The notes under the pieces: generated by a model | The model's database searches: none | Told to the model about the DNA's origin: nothing | The model's input: the letters and a program-made list of their open reading frames with translations, nothing else | Shown here: positions 1 through 9,997 of the stretch, piece by piece | How positions within the stretch are numbered: position 1 is the stretch's first letter | Layout of the letters: each line of letters begins with the position of its first letter | From: Pirellulaceae bacterium | GTDB taxonomy: Bacteria > Planctomycetota > Planctomycetia > Pirellulales > Pirellulaceae | Reading direction: 5' to 3' | NCBI GenBank assembly: GCA_028281725.1 | Contig: JANQJJ010000241.1 | Span: forward strand, 1 to 34,140 | Length of the DNA stretch: 34,140 nt | Position numbers and translations under genes: made by a program

Positions 1-2
1 GA

Positions 3-236
3 TGCTTCACGATTTGGATGGCGGGCGGTGGGGTCCGGCGTGGGATGTCGTTTGGTCAGACAGATGACTTCAGCTACAACGTGGCGGAGAATCCGGTGCA
101 CGTGCGCGATTTGCATGCGACAGTGATGCACTTGATGGGCATCGACCACGAGCAGTTTACCTATCGGTTCCAGGGGCTCGATTTCCGGCTAACCGGCGTG
201 GAAGATGCGCGCGTTGTCAACGAGGTCATTGCCTAG
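3..236 (+). CDS. DUF1501 family (sulfatase-like) protein, C-terminal fragment truncated by window start
   Basis: Frame is open from base 3 ([48 protein letters not shown]...); the WMAGGGV-RG and [16 protein letters not shown] patterns are typical of DUF1501 C-termini. Confidence 0.85.
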   Translation, partial: CFTIWMAGGGVRRGMSFGQTDDFSYNVAENPVHVRDLHATVMHLMGIDHEQFTYRFQGLDFRLTGVEDARVVNEVIA

Positions 237-257
237 CAGGCCCCCGGAAACAACTCG

Positions 258-1148
258 CTAGTTTTGAGTTGCCAGTCCGCGTATTCGTAGCCACTCGGTG
301 CCGCGATCTTTCCAGGTACCGATGGCCGAGCCCGAACGCGAGCGTGTGCCGTATCCGTGACCTCCGTTTTGGTAAACGTGCAGTTCTGCCGAGACATTGT
401 TTTTCTTCAGGCCGGCGTAGACCATGACAGCACCCAAGGACGTCGAGCGGTCATCGTCGGTATGAACGATGAAGGCCGGAGGTGTCTGGTTGGTAATCTC
501 GATGGGTGCGATCAGGCCGTCTGACTGAGAATCCATAATCTGCCAGGGATAGATCAGTAGCGCGAAATCCGGTCGGAAACTTTGCAGGTCCACGTCGTCG
601 ACAGCAGTATAGGCATCGTCGGTTTGCGTGATATGAATCGTGGCGACCTGACCACCGGCGGAGAATCCCAGCAGTCCCACTTGGTCAGGATCGATGCTCC
701 AGCGATCTGCCTGGCTGCGAATCAGACGCAGAGCTCTCTGGCTATCTTGCAGAGGGCGTTGCCAACGGGGGCCCGATTTTTGAGTGGTCGTGCGATACCG
801 CAAGACGAACGCCGTAATGCCGAGGTCGTTCAGCCAGAGAGCCGCTTCGGAGCCCTCCAGGTCGGGAACGACGTAACCAAATCCGCCACCGGGCAAGATC
901 AGCATAGCCGTGCCATTGGGCTCAGATGCCGGAAAAACGTCCATGGTCGGGCAGGTGATTTTTTCTACCCGTGTGATAGGTGGCTTGTCCGATTCCCGAC
1001 CAGGCAGTGGCGTACCAACGTCCCGCGTTGTTTCACCAGGAGCCAGTTCAGGCCAGATGGCGACGTTCTTAGTTGGCTCGGCAGCCGGAGTATAGGTTGG
1101 AATGGTCCATGTGAGGACGACAACGGCAACACAGATGTTTTTGAGCAT
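258..1148 (-). CDS. Secreted alpha/beta hydrolase (acetyl-esterase / dienelactone-hydrolase-like)
   Basis: N-terminal signal peptide MLKNICVAVVVLTWTIPTYTPAAE; nucleophile elbow GFSAGG; oxyanion region ILPGGGFGYV; GGHGYG at C-terminus. Confidence 0.85.
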   Translation of the reverse strand: MLKNICVAVVVLTWTIPTYTPAAEPTKNVAIWPELAPGETTRDVGTPLPGRESDKPPITRVEKITCPTMDVFPASEPNGTAMLILPGGGFGYVVPDLEGSEAALWLNDLGITAFVLRYRTTTQKSGPRWQRPLQDSQRALRLIRSQADRWSIDPDQVGLLGFSAGGQVATIHITQTDDAYTAVDDVDLQSFRPDFALLIYPWQIMDSQSDGLIAPIEITNQTPPAFIVHTDDDRSTSLGAVMVYAGLKKNNVSAELHVYQNGGHGYGTRSRSGSAIGTWKDRGTEWLRIRGLATQN

Positions 1149-1193
1149 AAGAGCCTCTTCCGCGAACTCATGATGGGATGGTAGCGGTCTGCA

Positions 1194-2615
1194 TCAGTCC
1201 AACTTCTGCAGGTCCGCGCGACTGTCTTCGTAGGTTTCACAAAAGGCCAGTGCGGCAGGGTCGGGTGGTTGTCCCCAATTTTCGCACGCCTGCCGGTAGA
1301 GTTCAGGCCACCAATTCCGATGTTCCGTCCAGCCTTCGTTTCGATACTTTTGCCATTGGCTGAGGACCTTGCTCCAGCATCGGTCACCATAGCTCAGTGC
1401 CTGCCCGAGCGACTGGTATCGTGGGACGTACCAGCGCCGACCGATCTGCGCGTGGAGCACCTCGTCGGCCCAGTCAAAATCTTGGAAGAGAGCCGATAGT
1501 GGATCGCCACTTTCCACGCCGACTTCCCATTCGTATCGCTTCCCCGTGCGAGGCATTAGTCCTTGTTCTATGAAAAACAGCACACCGTGCCGCTCGCGCG
1601 CGTCGAGTTGACTGTTCAAATTGCGTGACCAGGTGAAGTTGATTGGGATACGCGTCCAGTCTAGGTTTTGGGCGGCAAAACCCACTTCGCCCATCATCGC
1701 GTGCCGGGCTTCATCCCAGAGCTGGCGAATCATCTCCATGTAAAACTCCCAAGGCTCCTCGTCCCTGAGGTCGACTAAGATGCTGGCCATCATCTCCGGG
1801 ACATCCAGCTCTCGAATTCTCTTGTAGTACATCATCAGCGTCTTATCGCGAGCCGAAAATCGCTCGTCGTACAGGAACGCTTCTGGATTGACCCCGGCGT
1901 TGAAGGGGTCTTGAAACCGGTCGTCTCTCTTGGGTTCGGAGTCGTAAACGAACGGCTCCGCCGAATGCCATGGCTCGGGCAACAGGTCGGTTTGCGGCGC
2001 GAGACCGTCGAGATCGCCGGCGCAAGCCAAACACTCTTCTAGCCGCGTGAGCCAGGGCTGTAGCTGCTGGCGCGTGCTTTCGGTCAGCAAGCAGGGGATC
2101 GCTTGCTGGCCAAATTCAACCAGTTCGCCCAGTTCGAACGCGATCAGTTTGGCTATCCGCACCGTCGGAGCATCTGCCAGGGGATGGGCGTCCTGCTGCA
2201 GCCGCCGGCATGCCGCCACGACCGCCGGCAGCGCAATCTCGTAGCAACCCGCCAGCAGGCCTTCCGTCGTGGGGACAGTCATTAACTCGTCACACAGGCG
2301 CTTCAGCCCTGCGTGGGGTACTTTGTCGAGTCCCAGTGGCGGCTCGCGCATTTCGCCGACGCGAGTGCGAATCAAATTGACTTGCTCAGCGCAAAGGTAC
2401 GCGTGATGGCTGAACGCGGTCTTGAGTTCGTAGATCGGCTCTGACGTAATTCGAGCAGTCAACGTGGTGCAGAGTTCTTTCAGCACAAAGTGCAAACGCT
2501 TCAGTCGATCGACGCTTTGCTGGACGCTCCAGTTCGACTGGGCTGCCCGTTCGACGGAACTCAAGCCGGCCAGGGGCGGCAGTCCGTGCAGTGACTTGTA
2601 GCCTGACAGATTCAT
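1194..2615 (-). CDS. Ferritin-like-fold protein of unknown function (possible di-iron protein)
   Basis: 473 aa ORF; two ExxH motifs in helical context (DEARHAMMGE and DEVLHAQIGRRW) with acidic upstream helix RDEEPWEFYMEMIRQLW, as in ferritin-like families. Confidence 0.65.
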   Translation of the reverse strand: MNLSGYKSLHGLPPLAGLSSVERAAQSNWSVQQSVDRLKRLHFVLKELCTTLTARITSEPIYELKTAFSHHAYLCAEQVNLIRTRVGEMREPPLGLDKVPHAGLKRLCDELMTVPTTEGLLAGCYEIALPAVVAACRRLQQDAHPLADAPTVRIAKLIAFELGELVEFGQQAIPCLLTESTRQQLQPWLTRLEECLACAGDLDGLAPQTDLLPEPWHSAEPFVYDSEPKRDDRFQDPFNAGVNPEAFLYDERFSARDKTLMMYYKRIRELDVPEMMASILVDLRDEEPWEFYMEMIRQLWDEARHAMMGEVGFAAQNLDWTRIPINFTWSRNLNSQLDARERHGVLFFIEQGLMPRTGKRYEWEVGVESGDPLSALFQDFDWADEVLHAQIGRRWYVPRYQSLGQALSYGDRCWSKVLSQWQKYRNEGWTEHRNWWPELYRQACENWGQPPDPAALAFCETYEDSRADLQKLD

Positions 2616-2718
2616 CGGGTTTTTCTCTTTTCTGAGTGGTCGGTTGTCGAAAGGCAGGTGGACAATGAAGTTCCGAAACCGGTCTTGACTTAAGTTGCCG
2701 AGGTAATCCGGGACACCG

Positions 2719-4659
2719 CTATAGACGTTCCAGGAAGGTCACGAGTGCGTCACGTTCTTCCATTGATAGTTCTCGAGGCAGCTGATGTTTCTGCTTTTCA
2801 ACTACATCTCGTAACGATTGACTACTTCCGTCATGAAACAGAGCGTTTTGGCGCTGGCTGACAGAGATCAGACTCGGAGGATTGAAAAGCCGCATCGACT
2901 GCTCGTCTACGAGTCCGACGTCGAACGTCTCCACGCTGGTAAAACGCGTTCCACCATGGCAGTCTGCACAACCCAGGCTAGAGAAGAGTTCTTGGCCGCG
3001 TTGATAGTGATCTTCCAGCGTGGCCGACCATCGATCATCGGTGCCTTGGCGTGCAGCCAGCAGACTCGGGGGTTCGGGTAACGAACGCACGAAGGCCGCG
3101 ATGTCGCCGACGACCCGCGGATCCACGTCATCGTCACTGGCCATCGTCGACCGAATCGAATGCGTAATCTGCTCTTCAAGAGTTTGCATGCTTCCACCCC
3201 AGCTGTAGGGCATGGTCTCTGCCTGCCCAAGTAAGGAAAGGATGCGCTTGGGAGTCCCGAACGTGTGGTCGGTCAGGTTGTCGTTCAGTTGACCATTCGT
3301 ATGGCCGCGGCTGTGGCAGCTGTGGCAACTCATCCAGCCGTCGTGCGAGAGCAACGAATTGAAGAACAATTGCTCTCCCCGTTCCGCCGCGGTCGGCCGC
3401 CTCAAGCTGCCAAGCGTCACGTGGTCCACATCGAATGACTCAAGGTCCACCAGGCTGAGGGAATCACTAAACTGATTGACAACGACCAGCTGTTTTTCAT
3501 CGGGCGAGAATTGGCAATCCACCGGACGGAAGCCGACATCGACCTGACGGAAGTAATGTTCGCCCTCCACGCCGATCGCGACTCGATTCGTGCCGCCTAG
3601 AGTTACCGCGATTCGTCCCGAGCTGGCCAGACTCAGACTGGATGGGTCTCCCGCACCATTTCCCGGAGCGCCGAGCGGGTAGAATCGGCCTTTTCTAAAT
3701 ATTTCGTCGCCGGACGCCGATAGCAGGCGATCGGTCTGCAGCCAACGTAAGTTGTTACTCAACAAGCCACCCCAAGTGATATCGCCACGGACAGTCTGTA
3801 TGAATTCGTTCAAGAGCTGATGCGGAAAAAGTACTGTCTGCTCGTCGTCCGTAGCGACCAGGCCCGTCACGTTGTGTCCGTACAGTTTGCCATGTTTGAC
3901 TAATCGCTCCGCTTGCAGATCGAGCATCACGTAGTCTCGGCCGAACGCATCGACGATCAGGGCAGAGCGATGTTTGGGAAGGAGCAATACTTCACCGCCA
4001 CCCATAGGTAAATCGACGTGGTCCAGCTCAGACCAGGCGTCCGGCGATTCGAGTCCGTTGATATCATCCCATCGCCAGCGGTAAAGCCGTTGCGACCAGA
4101 GACCTGTCGCATAGAGCAAGCGGTTGTCCGAGTCCCAGACGATGGCGTTGGGATGTCCCGGTGCGTTCAGCCAGTGGACAATATGCCAGTCTTCTTGCCG
4201 TTGCTGAAAGATAACCACTCGGCCAGATCGGTGTTCGGCGACGGCGATCGTGTTGTCGGTAAGCTTTACAATGTCGCCCCAACTGCAATCTTCATCCTGA
4301 TGAGCGACCCTCAGGGACCGATCGAGTAGATCGAATTCGAATATCTGTCCGGTCCGCTTGGTGCTTATCCAAGCTCGGGACGAATCAATGAACTCGATCG
4401 CTACCGGCTGCCGATAGAGACCGCCGGCCTGATACTCGGCAACGTATCTGCGCTTGCTAAGCGTTTCATAGGCCGATTCGTTGGCGTAGTCACCAGTCAA
4501 TGGTTTGTCGGCTGGGTACTGGCCGGTCGAGTAGTCCGACTGGGATTCGGATGAGGCTGCCGTAGGCCGCGATTGGGCAGACGCACGCGGTGATAACGCA
4601 GCGTGGTGCATCGCCAGCGTGCCGACGCAAACCAGTACTAGCGAGAATGAATTTCGCAC
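2719..4659 (-). CDS. Secreted beta-propeller protein with C-terminal di-heme cytochrome c (CCP/MauG-like) domain
   Basis: Signal peptide; propeller-like repeats (VGFRPVDCQFSPDEKQLVVVNQFSDSLSLVDLES); two CxxCH motifs (MSCHSCHSRGH, LGCADCHGG). Confidence 0.85.
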   Translation of the reverse strand: MRNSFSLVLVCVGTLAMHHAALSPRASAQSRPTAASSESQSDYSTGQYPADKPLTGDYANESAYETLSKRRYVAEYQAGGLYRQPVAIEFIDSSRAWISTKRTGQIFEFDLLDRSLRVAHQDEDCSWGDIVKLTDNTIAVAEHRSGRVVIFQQRQEDWHIVHWLNAPGHPNAIVWDSDNRLLYATGLWSQRLYRWRWDDINGLESPDAWSELDHVDLPMGGGEVLLLPKHRSALIVDAFGRDYVMLDLQAERLVKHGKLYGHNVTGLVATDDEQTVLFPHQLLNEFIQTVRGDITWGGLLSNNLRWLQTDRLLSASGDEIFRKGRFYPLGAPGNGAGDPSSLSLASSGRIAVTLGGTNRVAIGVEGEHYFRQVDVGFRPVDCQFSPDEKQLVVVNQFSDSLSLVDLESFDVDHVTLGSLRRPTAAERGEQLFFNSLLSHDGWMSCHSCHSRGHTNGQLNDNLTDHTFGTPKRILSLLGQAETMPYSWGGSMQTLEEQITHSIRSTMASDDDVDPRVVGDIAAFVRSLPEPPSLLAARQGTDDRWSATLEDHYQRGQELFSSLGCADCHGGTRFTSVETFDVGLVDEQSMRLFNPPSLISVSQRQNALFHDGSSQSLRDVVEKQKHQLPRELSMEERDALVTFLERL

Positions 4660-4883
4660 GGATGGTTTTCCCGATCCAGAAATGATCGACGTTTAGGTGG
4701 GAGTTCGTGATACGTTTTCAGGCTGAGGACGCGTCGGCGAGCCGTTTCCAAGGCGTCTGCCAGTTGCAAATCCCCCAGGCCGATGTTGCACAAGCCAGGA
4801 GTTCGAACCACCCGTAGTATACACCAATCCCGATTGTCGCCGACTGGCGGAACGGTCGGCGGCCATCAAGAATCGGCGGGCGG

Positions 4884-7196
4884 CTAATCCGCAGCGGAGA
4901 CCTGAGGCCCAGGCGCGTCCACCACGATGGTCGGCGGTTGAATGCCTTGCCTGGTACTGGCCCACAACACCATCGTGCCGATCACCATCGCCGCGGCAGC
5001 GCAGAGCAGCCATAGTATGGGTAGATGCTCGCCTTCCTGGACAAGTATCTCCCAGGCTTCCAATCGTTCCTCGAAATAGCTGAGCGTCAGTAGCAGACTG
5101 TTGTGCAGCGCATGGAGTAGCATACCGGGCCAGACTGAGCCGGTTCGCAGCGCGAGCCAACCGAGAATCAGTCCCATGAAAGTGGTCGGCAGGAAACGTT
5201 CGATAGCCAATACGTTCGAGGTGAGCACATGCATGAGCCCAAACAAACCAGCCGACAAGAGAATCGCCCAGGTTGTGGTGTACCGGTGCAGCGAACTGAG
5301 TACGAACCCTCGAAACAGGAACTCCTCGCAGACCGCCGGAGTGACCGCAAAAACGAAGAGCACTAGCCACAGTGGCAGCTCTTGCAGCTGGTCTTGGAAT
5401 TGAGCGACACGTTCAAAATGTTCGGGCCGGATCGTACCAATACCCAATAGTTGACCACCAATGAAAATCTCGTGAGCAAGCATCCATGCCGAGCCGGCCA
5501 GCAGCAGAATTGCGGGCAGCCAAGCCAACCAGCTTCGCAAACCCCCTGGGGAGAGCCTAAATGTTTGCTGAAAATCGATCTTGCGATACCAGCACACAAG
5601 AAACGGTACGCCAAGAATCAGGGTGAACGAAACCAAGGCCGAGATCCACAGCCGGGTTGCCATATCGTCACTGCTCGACGGTAAGATGCTCGACGCGACG
5701 AAGTACAGTGGAAACATGCCAGCCATCGTCAGCGCCATTTGATCCAAGCTCGGCAACCGATGAGGCCTCGCGGGGCGCAATAGCAGGTCTCGCCAACTGC
5801 CGCCACTACCATGCATGGACGCGTCCGACCCAAACAACCGGCTAGCCAGGGCGAGTGCCGCCAAGGCGTAAATGCCGTTGCAAATGACCGCGACGAGAGC
5901 TGAATTCCATTCTGCCGAACCAACGAGAACTTCTCGCGCCAGCAAGACAATATTGACTAGTGGAACCGTGGCCAGCAGACCGGTGAACTCGATGCCGGGC
6001 AGCAGGCTCATCACTCCGGGCGTAAGCGCCAGCAACATCAGCGGGATGAGATACGCCTGGGCCTCTTTGAAACTTCTGGCAAAACTAGTCACGGCCAGCA
6101 GCAGAGCCGCGAAGAACATCGTAAAGAGTACCAGCAGGACCAGCACCGTTCCGACCACGCCGGCCGACAGCACGCCCTCGCCAAAGACCAGCTTGCCAAT
6201 TCCGCTGACCCACAGAGTGATGGTCATCGCCGCGAGATTTGCCAACGCGGTCAGGAGTGCGACGGTGACGACGGCCGAATACTTGGCAAAGAGCAGCGCG
6301 GCATTGGGCGTGGGCGATACAACCAGCGCTTCCATCGTCCCGCGTTCTCGTTCACCGGCCGTCAGGTCGATCGCAGGATAAACGGCCCCGGCCATGGTCA
6401 TCAATACCAACACAAGCGGAACCATCGTCGCCAGCAAGTCCGCGTAGTTGTTTCGCATGACGACGGGCGTTGCGACCAAGCCATAAGGAACCGAATACTC
6501 CTCTTCCGTGTTGTTTTCGATCAACCAACTCGACGTCTCATTGTTGACTGCGGCCAGAATCCGTTCGAGTAGCTGCAGGGCTCGCTCACTCTGCGGATCG
6601 TCCCGGCGATAACGGACTTCATAGTCGCCAAATAGGGACAGGATGGATTCCGGGTCGAATCCCTCTGGCAATTGATCCAAGGGTAGGAGTTGCTTCACCA
6701 GTTGCCTGAGAAGGCGATTGTCGGAGACTGGCGCCACGCTTCCGTCTTCGTTGGTCGCCTTGTTGGTGATGACCAGGTCAACCGACTTATTCCGCAACGC
6801 GTCCTTGCCACTATCTTCCAGGATCAATAGTTGCGGTCGAGGGAGGGCGGAGCTGTTCTGCTGATCCGGCTCATCGTCGCGAGATCTTCTATCTGGAACC
6901 GGGGTATCCAGGAAGACTGGCGCGGCCTCACGATCGTGCAGCAGGATATAGCCTGCCTCCAGGACGCTCTGTAACTTGCTATCTTTGAGATCGACGCCGA
7001 TCCCAAAGGTCGCGGTTGTTTCCGCCGATGGCGAAACGCTCGTCAGCAAGACTCGATTGAGGACCAGGCTTAACAGCGGATAGACCAACAGAGGCATCAA
7101 CACCAGCGTCACGATCGTTCGCCGGTCACGTAGCGACTCGCGCAACTCCTTCAAACATAGGCGGACCATGCGCGCGGGCGTTATGCGGGGGAACAT
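4884..7196 (-). CDS. ABC-2 type permease (NatB-like) fused to CPBP intramembrane metalloprotease domain
   Basis: Start assigned to ATG at 7196 (MFPRITPARMVRLCLKELRE); ABC-2 permease region AGERERGTMEALVVSPTP; C-terminal CPBP motifs CEEFLFRGF, FGLMH, HALHNS. The ORF track start (7346) would overlap the upstream ABC gene extensively. Confidence 0.9.
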   Translation of the reverse strand: MFPRITPARMVRLCLKELRESLRDRRTIVTLVLMPLLVYPLLSLVLNRVLLTSVSPSAETTATFGIGVDLKDSKLQSVLEAGYILLHDREAAPVFLDTPVPDRRSRDDEPDQQNSSALPRPQLLILEDSGKDALRNKSVDLVITNKATNEDGSVAPVSDNRLLRQLVKQLLPLDQLPEGFDPESILSLFGDYEVRYRRDDPQSERALQLLERILAAVNNETSSWLIENNTEEEYSVPYGLVATPVVMRNNYADLLATMVPLVLVLMTMAGAVYPAIDLTAGERERGTMEALVVSPTPNAALLFAKYSAVVTVALLTALANLAAMTITLWVSGIGKLVFGEGVLSAGVVGTVLVLLVLFTMFFAALLLAVTSFARSFKEAQAYLIPLMLLALTPGVMSLLPGIEFTGLLATVPLVNIVLLAREVLVGSAEWNSALVAVICNGIYALAALALASRLFGSDASMHGSGGSWRDLLLRPARPHRLPSLDQMALTMAGMFPLYFVASSILPSSSDDMATRLWISALVSFTLILGVPFLVCWYRKIDFQQTFRLSPGGLRSWLAWLPAILLLAGSAWMLAHEIFIGGQLLGIGTIRPEHFERVAQFQDQLQELPLWLVLFVFAVTPAVCEEFLFRGFVLSSLHRYTTTWAILLSAGLFGLMHVLTSNVLAIERFLPTTFMGLILGWLALRTGSVWPGMLLHALHNSLLLTLSYFEERLEAWEILVQEGEHLPILWLLCAAAAMVIGTMVLWASTRQGIQPPTIVVDAPGPQVSAAD

Positions 7197-7951
7197 GATG
7201 CGTTCTCCTGCGATCGCTGTTCGTTGCTGCGCATCATACTCAAGAACATTTCCGTGAGGTGTTTTTCGCCAGTCGCCGATCGTATTTCCGCCAGTGAACC
7301 GGCGTACATCAGATTTCCGCGATGAAGCAGTCCAAAGCGATCGCACACGCGTTCAGCTTCATCCAGACGATGGGTGGAAAGCAACACGGCCTTGCCCACT
7401 TCCTTCAGATGAGCGATGAACTCGAATACTGTTTGGCTGCCGACCACATCCAGGCCTCGCGTCGGTTCGTCCAGCAGCATCACCGGCGGGTCGTGCATCA
7501 ATCCCCGCGCTAAGATGACTCGTTGCTTCTGCCCGGTGCTCAGCGTGGAACAGCGCTGCTCCAAGAAACGAGACAACTGGAGTTTGTCGACCAGTGAGCT
7601 CAGACGCTCACGGGCGACGTCGAGAGGCACAGAATACAAGTCCGCGAAGTAGAGCAGCATCTCGCGAACCGTCAACCAAGGATAGATACCATCGTTGGTG
7701 GAGACCATGCCTATGTTGGCGCGCACCGCCGATGAATCGGGGCCGGTACGCATCCCACCAACCTCGGCGTGGCCTCGGTCCGGACGCAGCAGACCCATGA
7801 TAATCTTTAGCGTCGTGGTCTTGCCCGCTCCATTGGGGCCTAGCAAACCGAATACCTCTCCGGCTCTCACCTCAAAGGAAATGCCGTTCAGCGCGTTGAT
7901 CGTGTTGCCAGACCACTGAAATTGTTTGGAAAGTTCAGTTGTGACAATCAC
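7181..7951 (-). CDS. ABC transporter ATP-binding protein (NatA-like)
   Basis: Walker A GPNGAGKTT, signature LSTGQKQR, Walker B VMLLDEPTRGLD, H-loop STHRLDE; overlaps the permease start by 16 bp. Confidence 0.93.
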   Translation of the reverse strand: MIVTTELSKQFQWSGNTINALNGISFEVRAGEVFGLLGPNGAGKTTTLKIIMGLLRPDRGHAEVGGMRTGPDSSAVRANIGMVSTNDGIYPWLTVREMLLYFADLYSVPLDVARERLSSLVDKLQLSRFLEQRCSTLSTGQKQRVILARGLMHDPPVMLLDEPTRGLDVVGSQTVFEFIAHLKEVGKAVLLSTHRLDEAERVCDRFGLLHRGNLMYAGSLAEIRSATGEKHLTEMFLSMMRSNEQRSQENASCSPA

Positions 7952-8156
7952 GTATTAGTCCGAGAAGAGAAATGCATCGTCCGCAACAGGAGCCCAATAC
8001 CAACAGCCGATACGATGCTGCAGGTGCTTGGCACGATGAGTGCCGGGCTTCTTTTTCCGGAAACTTCAACTGCACCAGTATACGATCATTACGAATCGTA
8101 ACGTTCGCTGCATCCGCGGACAATTCTGAAATCTGGCTGGGCAGTCCTTCTCGGGG

Positions 8157-9695
8157 CTAGCGCCGGCGGGAGGCGCGGCCTCGAGGTTGCCAGTCGGGGT
8201 GCGGAATATGGGCAGAATCCATGTATTGTTGGGCTTTTTCGACCAGTTCGGGATGCTGGGCCGACAAGTCCTTTTTTTGGGCCAGGTCGACGGAAAGATC
8301 GAACAATTGGACAGAGCCGGTCAGCATGGGCTGGCGGATGGCGACCCAGTTTCCAAAGCGCACGGACTGACGAGATCCCTGCTCGTAGAATTCCCAGTAC
8401 AGGTACTCGTGCTCTGGCTGAGTTCCTTCGCCGGTGAGTGTGGGCACCAAACTAATTCCGTCCGTCGTTACCTGCGTGCTCGACCCGCTCAAATCACGGA
8501 GGGTCGGCATCACGTCGGCAGAGTAACCCAGGTGATCTGAGGTGCTTCCCGCGGCAATCTTGCCGGGCCAGCGCGCGAGCATCGGAACGCGTACGCCGCC
8601 TTCTGTCAGCGATCGTTTGATGCCGGTTAAAGGCCCATTGGGATCAAAACGCTCCAAATTGTGATTGGCTTCATTGTGAGGCCCATTGTCACTGGTAAAC
8701 ATGACCAGGGTGTTGTCGTCAATCTCCAGCTCCTGCAGTAGATCAAAGAGCCGTCCGATATCTCCGTCCATGCGCGTGATCATGGCCGCTTGGCCTTTGT
8801 CTGGATCCGGCCAGTCTTCGCCTGCGTAGATGCCAAAGGTCGGTACCTCGGCCCCGTTGCCCACCATGCGCGTCGCTTCGTTGTTGGCGTGGGGAATCGT
8901 CAGCGCCAGATAAAGGAAGAACCGACCATCGGCATTGTCTCGCACGAACTGGAGTGCTTCATTGGCGAACAAGTCATGCGAGTAGTCAACTCGTTTCGTG
9001 GCGCTTCCTCCCAGGAATCCCGGTCCCTTTCCCTCGGGTAGCTTCACCTTGTTGCGCAGCCGGACTTCCTTGTCATTACGGTACAAAAACTCGGGATAGT
9101 AGTTGTGCGCGTGGACTTGGTTGAGATAACCAAAAAAGTAGTCGAATCCCTGCCGCAGCGGAAAGCCTGGCTGGTCAACTTCTCCCAGGCCCCACTTGCC
9201 GATTAGAGCTGTCCGGTAGCCGGCCTGCTTGAGGACTTCCGCGACGGTCACGTCCTGATCTCTCAATGACTGGATCAGCATATTGCTTCCGCCCGCATTT
9301 CCGCGCACATGCGTGTGGCCGGTGTGTTGTCCGGTCATCAGCACACTACGACTCGGAGCGCACACAGTGCATCCCGCGTAGAACTGCGTGAATCGCATGC
9401 CCTCGCGAGCCATCTGATCCAGTCTGGGTGTCTGAATCACCGTCTGGCCGTAACAGCCCAGGTCGCCATATCCCAGATCATCGGCCATGATGAAGATGAT
9501 GTTCGGAGGCCCCGTCGATTCGTCGGCAGCCGTCGCATCGGCGGGAGGCTGGAGCACGAGGCATAACATCAGGGCAGCGCTGATGACCCACCCTGCTTGC
9601 ACCGAGTTTTGCTGGAGCCACACGGAGTGGAACCGGCTCAGGTAGGTGGATCGACGACCGAAGTTTCTCATGTGTGCTCTTGTTGTGGGTACCAC
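8157..9695 (-). CDS. Sulfatase (arylsulfatase family, secreted)
   Basis: [19 protein letters not shown], formylglycine motif [19 protein letters not shown]-terminal hydrophobic segment. Exact start uncertain (9671 is an alternative). Confidence 0.93.
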   Translation of the reverse strand: MVPTTRAHMRNFGRRSTYLSRFHSVWLQQNSVQAGWVISAALMLCLVLQPPADATAADESTGPPNIIFIMADDLGYGDLGCYGQTVIQTPRLDQMAREGMRFTQFYAGCTVCAPSRSVLMTGQHTGHTHVRGNAGGSNMLIQSLRDQDVTVAEVLKQAGYRTALIGKWGLGEVDQPGFPLRQGFDYFFGYLNQVHAHNYYPEFLYRNDKEVRLRNKVKLPEGKGPGFLGGSATKRVDYSHDLFANEALQFVRDNADGRFFLYLALTIPHANNEATRMVGNGAEVPTFGIYAGEDWPDPDKGQAAMITRMDGDIGRLFDLLQELEIDDNTLVMFTSDNGPHNEANHNLERFDPNGPLTGIKRSLTEGGVRVPMLARWPGKIAAGSTSDHLGYSADVMPTLRDLSGSSTQVTTDGISLVPTLTGEGTQPEHEYLYWEFYEQGSRQSVRFGNWVAIRQPMLTGSVQLFDLSVDLAQKKDLSAQHPELVEKAQQYMDSAHIPHPDWQPRGRASRRR

Positions 9696-9997
9696 GAATC
9701 GCTCCTCTCGCGTTTGGCAACGCCATCTGTCGTGCGCGTAAAAAGACCAGAGACAACGGCCGCAATCCCATCGCGCTGCGCCAGTTGGCTCGACTCCGAG
9801 CTGGCGTCTGAAGCCTGCATTCTACTCTCCGGCGGCAACCAACCACAACTAAGGGAGGTTAGGTAGATGCTCCCAGATTTTCTGGTGACCTTCTCAGATA
9901 TCGGAATGCTTGAATTCAGGATTTGGCGATGCAAAACTGTTCAGTGCTCGTCGCGCGAGAAAACATCATCAATTTCAGTTGCCCCTGAGCGAATCGG

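Noticed and set aside
582-1184. 200-aa plus-strand ORF
   Set aside because: Antisense to the esterase gene, which has clear family motifs and a signal peptide; composition looks like a frame shadow.
4693-5370. 225-aa minus-strand ORF
   Set aside because: Different frame of the CPBP domain region of the ABC permease fusion; Arg/Gly-rich shadow ORF.
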